Assembly: GCF_032854445.1 (NCBI RefSeq)
Contig: NC_088297.1
Span: 3,099,991-3,163,990, forward strand
Source: Liolophura sinensis
Lineage: Eukaryota; Mollusca; Polyplacophora; Chitonida; Chitonidae
Length of the DNA: 64,000 nt
Reading direction: 5' to 3'
Positions 10,963 to 22,800 of this stretch are shown here, piece after piece. Position 1 is the first letter of the stretch. Every line of letters begins with the position of its first letter. A program made the translations under genes and the position numbers. A model generated the notes under the pieces. It worked only from the letters and a program-made list of their open reading frames with translations, was not told the DNA's origin and searched no databases.

Positions 10963-12807
10963 AAAAAAAAAACAAACACAATACCTGGTCACTGTTATTG
11001 CACGGAAGATCCCAGAAGCATCAGTCTAGACACACAATTTACCAAAATGGAACAATGTATGAAGTTCTCTTACGGAAATCAGAGTGAGGAGACGAAGAGA
11101 CAGATTGACATAAACTATTATTCCTATACCTTTGCGAGAAACGTGGGATAAAAAGAAAGATTAAACATAGATCAAAGCACGCAAAAACCCCACCCATATA
11201 ATGTGGAGTAAAAACACATACAGCAAGTGAGTTGCATACGAACACATAATCGTATAATGAGGAACACCCCACATGAGCAGGAGTGATGTATCTCAGAGAA
11301 ACCGTCAATATGTAGATTTGGACTGAAAAATAGAACAAGTATAGACCACTAATTAAACATGTTAAAAGGCAATTGATAAGATATAGAAACACAGATTTAA
11401 CGTAGCAACAGAGGAAATAAATGCTGATCTCAGCTCTCTTTTAAACTGGTTTCGATTCATGATTTAATAGTCACAACCAAACAACCAGTTAATATCCTGG
11501 TTAACAAGGCGTGCAATAAAGGGAAGCTGGGTGGGATTGACGGGGAAGGAGGGGTTGCAACGTACCCTAAATCATCAACAAATTCGACCAGTCAAGTGTA
11601 ACTCTAAATGCAAAATTTGGAAACATAATTGATAGGATTTCGAGGACTAAAATGTATTGTTCAGGTTGGGGAACGTTATCAGCTCAGAGAAATTATCAAA
11701 ATAACCTGTCCAGGTCAGACAACATTCTCCTCTTGTAAAATAAACCCCGTATTATGCCCGTGCACGAATTTGGTGGAGATATAGGGTACATGACAACCTA
11801 GTACTCCACAGAAACAAGCACTATCATTTTTTATCATGGCCACGTGGCGTGTGGTAATCTTACTCTGCTCCATGCTAATTTCTTGATCTTCTTCGATTAT
11901 ATCTTACATTTGACACATAATGTGCTAAAGAAAGTCCCCTTACAGGTACTCATTTTACATTTGTAATCACAACATACTCAAAGAGATCAACAAAAAAAAA
12001 GGCCGATCCACATGTAAGCGCTTTTAAAAAACTTCTATCGAAAAAATGCCAGAAAAGTACCATTCTTCAGTTTTGATTTCGCACGGAACATACGGGAGAC
12101 CTACTTGTTTTACTCAAAACAAAACAATACCAACACGATCTCTCACACTATACAAATCCAAATCAGTCAATGGCTATAGAAAGTGCTTTTTGCAGTCAGC
12201 CACCACGTCACGGGTTCTTTTGCTTTAGCAGGGTTCTGGTGCCAGGCACGACAAGTTTACTACTGCATAAAAGTGTGCTTGTGCACGTAAGTGCCATAAT
12301 CCCTCATCAAGTAACATTCAGCCTTAGGGTGAAGGAAAATGCTGTGTCATCAATATTACTGTATGTGGTTCAAAAAGCATACACGTGTCAATCTGAACGA
12401 AAGATGTATGTAAATAAGGTACCATTCCAGTCTATACACTGTTCGATCATTCGGACAAATGTTCTGCAGTCCATCGTTCCTTCATCATTGTAAGGCGAAT
12501 TTCTGGGCAAACTGATTAACCCGATACTCACATATTACTAGGGAACAAAGACCAATCCAACTTGGACCCGAGCCACTTATGCACAGGAAAAGGTATCTAA
12601 TGCAACCATAAGTCTGAACAAACTGTACACTTTTGTCCATACTGTGAAATGCCATTACAAAAATAAACATTTACTGCCAAAAAAAAATACCCGGTATATG
12701 TTTATGAAAACTGTTTAAAAAACAAAAGAAAGGACAATCACCCTCTGCAAAAGAAACCATTCTTTGGCAAAAACATGTTTTTCAATCTATGGGTTTAGTA
12801 TCACACC

Positions 12808-13002
12808 CGGGGGCCTTTATGGCCGGGGGAGGGGGGGGGGGGGGGCGGGCGCCATAAGAGGGAAGTTCTTCCACCAATCTGTGGATGGTCGTGGGTATCC
12901 CAGACTTTGCCCGGTTTCTTCCCACCATAATGCTGGCCGCCGTTGTGTAAGTGAAATATTCTTGAGTAGGGCGGAAAACACCAATCAAATAAATAAAATA
13001 GT
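12808..13002 (+). mobile_element. SINE-A with a G-run insertion
   Basis: It begins ggcctttatggccggggg and passes a run of G bases at about 12829–12844. It then continues with ggatggtcgtgggta, the core and caatcaaataaataaa. The G run has replaced part of the head. Confidence 0.75.
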
Positions 13003-13623
13003 ATCGCATGATCATATGCAAAAGGGAACATTCCTTTCTGATACAAAATTAGAATACAATACAAATACCAAATATATACAAGTAAAGCTTTAAGATACGC
13101 ACTATCAAAATTGATCATGGTTGTAAACCTTTGAGAGAGATTCCATTATTACATCTGTCTAGAAGAGCCCTCCGTCCGAAGTTTTGAAAATATTTTTAAA
13201 ACGATTTGGATAAAGTTTCGTGCAGAGGCTGACCTTGGACTTAAGAGCAATCCAGCACGTCTTGGTGATAATCCGAGTGGGTATACGGGTGCAATAATAT
13301 CTTGAAAGATTCTTTTTCTATGCTCAGTTACGTGTACAATAGAAATGCAGAGTATTGCCCTTTGGTCTGTAGTAGGGAAACTATGTGAATGTACTGTGGA
13401 TGAGGTCGCTCTCTGAGATTGCCCTCTGGTTATATGTAAATCCTCTCAGAACTGGCTCAGAAGCAAAGCAACCATTTACTGAGCGACTGGCACAACTATA
13501 GTGTGGCAACGCATCACTTTTGTATGTGTTACCATGAAAGTTACGCTGGCGAAGATTTGCGCATAGTTTGTCGAACGGGCCCCAGAATGACTAACTACCC
13601 TGCCACGTGTATTGTGGCCTCTC

Positions 13624-13846
13624 TCATATAGCCGCTGCCCCACACCCTGCCCGACCCACCAGCATACTGCTGATGTACGTCCACTTGTTTGTCTCTGGGT
13701 CGTACACCTCCACGCTGCGCAAGCGGTTAGAACCGTCAAAGCCGCCGATCACGTAGATCCGTCCCTCAAATTTGGCCACACCCGGCCAGGCGCGGGGTGT
13801 GTTCATAGAGGTGATGGTGGTCCACTGTTGAGACATGGTGTTGTAC
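13624..13846 (-). CDS. Kelch-like gene, last coding exon (fifth blade end and sixth blade, stop)
   Basis: The acceptor ccgtcag precedes G TAC AAC ACC. The exon encodes YNTMSQQW, then RIYVIGGFDGSNRLRSVEVY and ETNKW, a complete sixth Kelch blade, and ends at TGA (13626–13624) after GCGAAAI. It enters in phase 2 and completes the Arg codon of the preceding exon. Confidence 0.9.
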
Positions 13847-16800
13847 CTGACGGAAGAGAAAACACCAGGCTGTAAAAAATCAACAAGCATATTCACAGAA
13901 TGTACTTCTTTATTTATCTAACAAGTGTTTTACGTCGTATTCAAGAATACTTCAATCATACGACTGCGGGCAGCATTATGGTGATTGAAAACCGGGCACA
14001 GAATTTACATTAAATGTTCAATGTATTTATTTGATTGGTGTTTCACGCCCTACTCAAGAATATTTCACTTATACGACGGCGATTACTAAATGTTCAAGGA
14101 AAATGTTTTACCACACCTTTCCAGGGTTTAATGTTTTATGTTCTCTTACAACTGTGGGCCATTCACAGTTAATTACAAATCATGTGGCGATTTGCAGCCG
14201 TTGTGTAGGTGAAATATTCTATTCGTAAAACACCAATCAGATGAATAAATAAAATCATGTGGAAATTATTGGATATTATTACGGTATATTTTTTATGGTC
14301 CATTTTGAACATAACGCAATATAATATTTAGCATCAATGAATGAAGTTGGTCAGCGCGCTAGCGCAGCGAAATGACCCAGAAGCCTCTCCCAATGCGGTC
14401 GATGTAGGTTCAAGTCCAGCTCATGCTGGCTTCCTCTCCGGCCGTACGTGGGGCGGTCTGACAGCTACCTGCGGGTGGTCGGGGGTTTCCACCGGGCTCT
14501 GCCCGGCTTCCTCCTACCATAATACTGGTCGCCGTCGTATAAGTGAAATATTCTTGAGTACGGCGTAAAACACCAATCAAATAAACAAACCAATCAATAA
14601 ATCAAGTTCTGTCAAGGGTGTATGCCATTTCGTATAACAATATATAAACGTGAATAAGGAACATAACCTGCCGAAAGCAAGTCAGTCCAAGCGGTATACT
14701 ATTTTGTCCTTTCTGTATAAGTGTAAAGCACGTTGACTAAATTTTCCTTTCCGTATAGGTGTAACGCACGTTGACTAAATAACTCCAGGGCTTATGACTG
14801 GACTGATGTTCTTTATATACCCCTTGTCACCACAAACAGGTGCGTCTGAGAGAGATGTGGTAACATCTCAAATTCTCACCACTGTTAGTGACATAACCCG
14901 GCTGGGATGTCTCGGCAGGTGATGACAAATGGCTTAGCCTTGCCAATGATGGTTAATACCCCACCTTTGACCTTTGTATAAATGTTGACATGATAAGTAT
15001 TTTTCTGCGCAATCTCGCATCATCAAGTTGATGGAAAATTGCGGACACTGAACGAGGTGACCGTTGTATCATGTGTACAGCTCAACCAAAGTTATCTACC
15101 AAACCGTAGACCGCAAACAACGTTTGTTATAAAGTTCAACATCTTCCATTCCGTGTCATGAAAACAATATTTCCTTCAGGTTTATAACTCTATTTGTGCC
15201 ACGTATGTCAAAATTTTATTTAAAACAAAATGCCAAATTTCAAAAACCATGACCTAACTAAGGTCGGTATGGCGGGCGGCCGTCCTATAACTGAAAAATT
15301 TCTGAGCAGGTCGTAAAACTTTAATCAAATAAATAAATAAATAAATAAATACTTACCTTTCAACTAAGTCGAAATACTGCTCTGTGTGCCGAAACCTCCC
15401 CCCAAATGCGTAGAGATGCTGATCAACAGCGACAAGCGAGAGCCCGGAGCGTGCCTTCTCCATTTCTGCCACAAATGACCATTCCTGAACCTCGAGGTCG
15501 AAACACTCCACACTGGCCCGGTCAGTGTGCAGCGTCTTGTCATAGCCACCTGGCGGACACAAGTTGTTGGGAAAGTTAGATCTCCCAGCATATCTTACGC
15601 ATTTCAACACAAAAATCAAACCCGTACTTCTAATCTAACACACCAAAATTATTAACGCCATGTCACACGACAATTTTTACAGTGCCATCCTCCAGCTTCT
15701 AACCTTCTAACATTCTGTCTTAACTATAACCCTCGTGCGTATGTCTGCCAACAACTAACAAAATTATTAACGCCATGTCACACAACAATTTTTACAGTGC
15801 CATCCTCCAGCTTCTAACCTTCTAACTAACCTTCTGTCTTAACTATAACCGTCGTGCGTATGTCTGCCAACAACTAGCAAAATTCTTAACGCCATGTCAC
15901 ACAACAATTTTTACAGTGTCATCCTCCAGCTTCTAACTTTCTAACTAACCTTCTGTCTTAACTATAACGGTCGTGTGTATGTCTGCCAACAACTAGCAAA
16001 ATTCTTAACGCCATGTCACACAACAATTTTTACAGTGCCATCCTCCAGCTTCTAACCTTCTAACTAACCTTCTGTCTTAACTATAACGGTCGTGCGTATG
16101 TCTGTCAACAACTAGCAGATGGTCGTGGGTCAACACCCAAACCAACCCCTACCCCGCCACCCCTCCAAGGTCTGTGTGAATATATAAGTGAAATATTCTT
16201 GACTGTGGAGTAAAAAGACCAACCAAATAAGTAACTTTCTACACGTAAAGGCACGTACGACTGTTACTACCTGCCACGTAGATCTTGTTATCACAAAGCG
16301 CGACGCCAGCGCCTGATCTCCTGCGTCTCATGCTGGGTGCCACACTCCAGGTCTGGGTGCGAGGGTCGTATCTCTCCACAAGGTCAAAACTGCACGACCT
16401 GTCTTCTCCTCCTATCGGTAGAAACACCGCAACAGCGAGGGGCAAACAAACGCAGAAACCATAGCATAAAGAGAAATCTGTACAATACACTGTATTTCAG
16501 GTAAGTCTGAGCATTTTCAAGGCACCTATTTTGTTAGATTCTGATTCATGCCCCTTATATAGCCACTAAAGAGTTTTGATGAAGTTTAATTTCTTATCAG
16601 AAAAACATTAATGCTGCCATCAGAAGAGTTATTTTACGGCTTCTGAAAGCGCATCTTCAAATATCAAACATTAGGTGAAACACAGCCTATATATATATAC
16701 ATGGAAGAAAGAAACAATCACGAACAAACATTCGTGTAACTGAGATTTTTTTTTTCCCTTGAGTACATGTATGTCTATCGATATGCTTCACATCAGAATC

Positions 16801-19800
16801 ATCAACTATTTTAATATATGTATGTAACCTAAATTCTCAACAAATTCGGACAGAGAAACTGTGCCCGCCTTGGCAAATTGAAGAAATGTTCTATGACCTG
16901 GACAAATTCAAAAAAAATTTCTGCGAAGTTCCTCAGTGCCCTTACTGAAAAACCACATGTACACCTCAACCTCCAGAAAAACAATACTTAAAAAAACCCT
17001 TACTTCCAACTTACATGTACTATATACAGAAACCATTGTCTTACTTGTGGCATTCAGGAACCTTTGTCTTACAAGTGGCATATAGGAAACTGCATTTTAC
17101 TTTTGTCATACAGGAACATTTGTCTTACTTTTGGCATACAGGAACATTTGTCTTACTTTTGGCCTACAGAATCTTGTCTTACTTTTGGCATACAGGAACC
17201 TTTGTCTAAATCTTGGCCTACAGAATCTTGTCTTACTTTTGGTATGCGGGAACCTTTGTCATCGTTTTGGCATACAAGAACATTTGTCTTTATAATTTAA
17301 GGATACAGGTGCATTTGTCTTATCAGTGCCGTGCAGGAACCTCTATTTTACTTGTATAATACAAGAACCTTTGTTTCATGTTGACTTACAAGAACCTCTG
17401 CCTTACTTTTGGCATACAGGAATCTTTGTCTTACTTTTGTCAGGGTTTCCCTGTCTTACTTTTTAGCATACAGAGATCTCTGTCTTACCTATCGCATACA
17501 GTATTCTGCCTACCGCCACCACCGCAATGAACGACCTGGCAACCTTCATCTCCGCCATGGGGATCCAGTCCCTGAGGGTGGGGTCGTACACCTCCATAGA
17601 GCGCAGGTAGAGCGTGTGTTCCTGCATGTCCACTAAGGCGCATTCCCCTCCTACACAGTACAGCAAGCCGTCCAAGTTCGTCGTCCCTACGGCAGTACGA
17701 GCTATATTCATCAAGGCCTGTCACAAAAACAAAATACACGGTTTTATTTCATTGGTAAACATGGCCTCCGTGGCTGGCCTCCGTGGCTCAGTTGGTTAGC
17801 ACGCTAGCGCAGCGAAATGACCCAGGAGTCTCTCACCAATGTGGTCGCTGTGAGTTCAAGTCCAGCTCATGCTGGCTTCCTCTCCGGCCGTACGTGGTAA
17901 GGTCTGTCAGCAACCTGCGGATGGTCGTGGGTTTACCCCTCGCTCTGCCCGCTTTCCTCCCGCCATAATGCTGGCCGCCATCGTATATAGTGAAATATCC
18001 TTGAGTACGGCGTAAAACACCTATCAAATAAATAAATAAATTTTTTCAGTCGTACCAGTAGTAACTCCTGTCACTACACTGCTCTATTAGCAGCCCATGT
18101 TCATCAATATCTGCCCTTAGCCATAAATTTGACATTTTCTTCTTGGATGTACATGTACATACACATTTGTAAGTTTGCACACCCTGATCAAACTACATAA
18201 CTTATCAGGTTTTTTCTTTCACAGTAGACGTGGATGGAATTTAATATCTTGAGTGATTATAGAAAGAGATGTGATGTTCATGTATTCCAATCCATGTACA
18301 ACTGACGTAGATAAGAACTGACCTGAACTTAATAACCAACTCATTAGTAGTTACACTGTAAGTTCCACTGTAACAAGTTACAAAAACTGTAAACATATAT
18401 GATTCCTCCCAGAACTGTGTAACTACTAATATAGTTACAGACATACATGTACAACATAGAAGGTGAGACCAGAGCAGTGATGACATTGTGCTTGCCCGCA
18501 AATGGTCACATGTAACCGGTGAAATACGGCCTCTTGTCAGGTTACCTCAGTTAGGGTTTTATTGTAACTAAAATCTACTTACTGGTCTAAATAACCAATA
18601 CTACCAATGAGGTTAGCACTGTGTTTAATCACCGCTGTGACCAGATTCTTACACACTTATCACATTTTATCTTAATTAATAGATTTTAGAAGAAAAAACT
18701 ACCTGGGGCTGCCACCAAATGGTAAATTTCACAAGTGGTAGGTAAAATACGAAAAAAGGCCACAAAAGTTATCCCTGAAGTTATCTCCCTTTATCATATA
18801 TATATATATATATGCAGATGCTATTACAAATTAATACAAGTTTAACAAGTTACCAGTTAATGTTTAATGTTGTGTGACTACATGTACATTTACCACTGTT
18901 TAATGCTGTGCACCCACAATTTATTACCAGTTTACCAACTTCCCACAGTTATTCACATGTAACCACAATTCATCACCTGTTTACCAACTCACCATAAGTT
19001 ATTGTCATGTAACCACAATTCATCACCAGTTTACCAACTCACAATAAGTTATTGTCATGTAACCACAATTCATCACCTGTTTACAAACTCACCACAGGTT
19101 ATTCCCATGTAACCACAATTCATCACCAGTTTACCAACTCATCATAAGTTATTGTCATGTAACCACAATTCATCACCAGTTTACAAACTCACCACAGGTT
19201 ATTCGCATGTAACCACAATCCATCAACAGTTTACCAGCTCACCACTGGTTATTCCTATGTAACCACAATTCATCATCAGTTTACCAACTCACCACAGGTT
19301 ATTCCCATGTAACCACAATTCATCACCTGTGTACAAACTCACCACCGGCTATTCCCATGTAACCACAATTCATCACCTGTTTACAAACTCACCACAGGTT
19401 ATTCACATGTAACCACAATTCATCACCAGTTTACCAACTCACCACAGGTTATTCCTATGTAACCACAATTCATCATCAGTTTACCAACTCACCACCGGTT
19501 ATTCCCATGTAACCATAATTCATCACCAGTTTACCAACTCACCACAGGTTATTCCCATGTAACCACAATTCATCACCAGTTTCCCAACTCACCACCGGTT
19601 ATTCCCATGTAACCACAATTCATCACCTGTTTACAAACTCACCACCGGTTATTCCCATGTAACCACAATTCATCACCTGTTTACAAACTCACCACAGGTT
19701 ATTATTATGTAACCACAATTCATCACCAGTTTACCAACTCACCACAGGTTATTCCCATGTAACCACAATTCATCACCAGTTTACCAACTTACCACAGTTT

Positions 19801-22800
19801 CCCACTTGTCATGAAGAAAGTCGTACCTCTCCATTGTCTTTAGCTGGCAATGTGTGTCATTTCGACCCCCGACCACATAAATTGATGGGGGCTGTGGTCT
19901 AGGGGTCACTAAGGACAATGTCATATCGTCCTGTTTGGTCACTATGGCTTTACTGATCAGAAACTGACACTTTGGGCAGTTCCGCACAAATTCAGACTGC
20001 AGCACAACATCCTCTAGGTAAGAGTCCTCTAACAGCGCTAGTTTGATGTGTTCCAGAAGCTGACAGGCACTCTCAGTCCTGCTGAAGGGATCCCACTGTA
20101 TCCATGACAACGCCGCCTCCAAAACCTGGTGCTCACTCGTCACACGCAGTTTATCACTTTTTAACAAGGTAAACATTCTCTCCTCGGAGAGCTGTAAGAA
20201 TTCGTCCGTCCGTATCACATCACGGAAGTTCTGGTAAATGTAGTTCCTGGCCGCTCGCTCCAGCTCACCACACATGTACATGTCAGCAAAGTATTGGATA
20301 CCTGTCAAGTAATAAACAAGATGTACACACAATGTAGTTCCTGGCCGCTAGCTCCAGCTCACCACACATGTACATGTCAGCTAAGTATTGGATACCTGCC
20401 AAGTAATAAACAAGATGTACACGCAATGTAGTTCCTGAACGCTCCCTCCAGCTCACCACACATGTACATGTCAGCAAAGTATTGGATACCTGCCAAGTAA
20501 TAAACAAAGATGTACACACAATGTAGTTCCTGGCCGCTCGCTCCAGGTCACCACACATGTACATGTCAGCAAAGTATTGGATACCTGCCAAGTAATAAAC
20601 AAGATGTACACGCAATGTAGTTCCTGGCCGCTCGCTCCAGCTCACCACACATGTACATGTCAGCAAAGTATTGGATACCTGCCAAGTAATAAACAAGATG
20701 TACACGCAATGTAGTTCCTGGCCGCTAGCTCCAGCTCACCACACATGTACATGTCAGCAAAGTATTGGATATCTGCCAAGTAATAAACACGATGTATACA
20801 CAATGTAGTTCCTGGCCGCTAGCTCCAGCTCACCACACATGTACATGTCAGCAAAGTATTGGATACCTGCCAAGTAATAAACAAGATGTACACACAATGT
20901 AGTTCCTGGCCGCTAGCTCCAGCTCACCACACATGTACATGTCAGCAAAGTATTGGATACCTGCCAAGTAATAAACAAGATGTACACACAATGTAGTTCC
21001 TGGCCGCTAGCTCCAGCTCACCACACATGTACATGTCAGCAAAGTATTGGATACCTGCCAAGTAATAAACAAGATGTACACACAATGTAGTTCCTGGCCG
21101 CTAGCTCCAGCTCACCACACATGTACATGTCAGCAAGGTATTGGATACCTTCCAAGTAATAAACAAGGTGTATACGAAACCATGAACATGCTTAAAAGGA
21201 TACAGAATCGACACTGATTGGCTGACAGTGGAGAATGGCTTTCTTGGGTTACATCTTGACCAACGCTAAAATTCAGACTTGCACAATACAACAAAAGTGA
21301 AATTTGTAGACTGTCACTTGATTTAGTCGAAAAAATATCAGGCTGAATTACATTTTGCCCAAATTTTACTTGACAACTTGGGAAGACAAACTGCACTGAG
21401 TAACAGTAGTTTTAAACACTGAGAGTACAGTGTGTATTTCTCTTTGCAGAATAGACCGGCCCGGATAGCACAGTTGGTAGAGCGTCCACTTCGGGAGCGG
21501 TAGATCCAGGATCAATCCTTGATCGAGTCACACCTAAGACTTTAAAAGAGGAAGTTGTAACTTCCTCGCTTGGCGTTCAGCATGAAGGGGATAGTGCAAC
21601 GACTGGTTGACCCGTATCAGTATAATGGCTCGGGCGGGGCGGCTTGCTTGCCTTCGGTAAGTCGTCTCAGTGAGGCAGCACTAAATAAAAGAGCGGTGAA
21701 AATCCGTCCTGCAACAAGGAGGCACATTACACGTACATGCACCCTAATGATTCCTTCGTCGTCATATGACTGAAAAATTGTTGAGAACGACGTTAAACCC
21801 CAAGCACTCACTCACTCACTCTTTGCAGAATATGTCGTGGACATAAAGAGGAGACAACCAGCTTACACAAAGTTTTGATTGTATTACATTCTGAAAGTCC
21901 ATATCCTCATCCCTTTTTTCATCTCTGAAACTATTGTAATGCTATCATAGAATCCTATTTGGTACAGCCATATTATCTTTTGATTATTATTTTTTAAAGA
22001 ATTAAAATTTACAGGACTACTGTCAGAAGATAAAATATAAGCCTGCAAAGTGTAACATGACAGGGTGAGTGAATAAATATTTGGGGTTTAACGTTGTACT
22101 TAACAATTTTTCAGTTATATGACCTTGAGGTGTCATTAGGCACGTGTACATATACTGTGCCTTCTTGTGGCAGGGCGAGTGCATGCAACCAAAGTGCTGC
22201 CGCCACTGACGTATCAAGATATCATGCCGCAGACACCAGACATGACACCCTACCCAATCACATTACACTGACACTGTGCCAACAAGTCGTGTTTCCATGC
22301 TCTAACCTCTCAGTGATGAGCCCCAATCACAACAGCACCAAGTACCATTTTTAAAGCCTTTGGTATGACCAGACGTAACATGGCAGAAGTTTGCATGTCT
22401 ACAATAATACGTAGCTTATTCAAGCAAGTTACTGGAGAACCATTCCATGTGTGAGATACACACTTGAATTCCTTATAAGCCACATTCACAATTCAGGATG
22501 TACGCCACCACAGAGCAGCTGTGGTCGATTTAACATCCAGTCGAAGACAGGGGCCTTTAAAGTTTGAGCTTGCAGCTGCTTTTCGCGGCCAATACAACAG
22601 CAACATTTCAAAATAACACTTTCTACTTGGCATTTTCAATTTCTCCATTGTTTTTGCTATATGTTACTGCCAATGTGGACGCAATTTCCACTGTAGAATA
22701 TTTAATGTAGTAAGCATACTGCTGCTAGGTTAAAGCATAGACTGTTGATTGAAAATTAGCACCCAGTGTACCGCAAGACCTTGCAACACTCACAACGGCA

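Larger units (their letters stand above)
7575..13450. other. Intergenic region between the secreted-protein gene and the Kelch-like gene
   Basis: I find no exon with a recognisable product and usable splice sites here. It contains SINE fragments, a hairpin element near 10.3–10.5 kb, a GAGT microsatellite near 10.94 kb, G runs near 12.83 kb and otherwise unique AT-rich DNA. The right end probably includes the 3′ untranslated region of the minus-strand Kelch-like gene. Confidence 0.45.

Noticed and set aside
17774-17860. tRNA gene (A and B boxes present)
   Set aside because: The boxes belong to the head of a SINE. No complete cloverleaf is evident and the same head recurs with other copies throughout the window. 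The heads at 21456 and 54840–54890 were rejected for the same reason.
20283-20705. 140-codon frame reading repeated LFITWQVSNTLLTCTCVVSW
   Set aside because: This is a shifted frame through the 94-bp array. The genuine coding frame there is IQYFADMYMCGEL, used only in the copy joined to the BACK exon.
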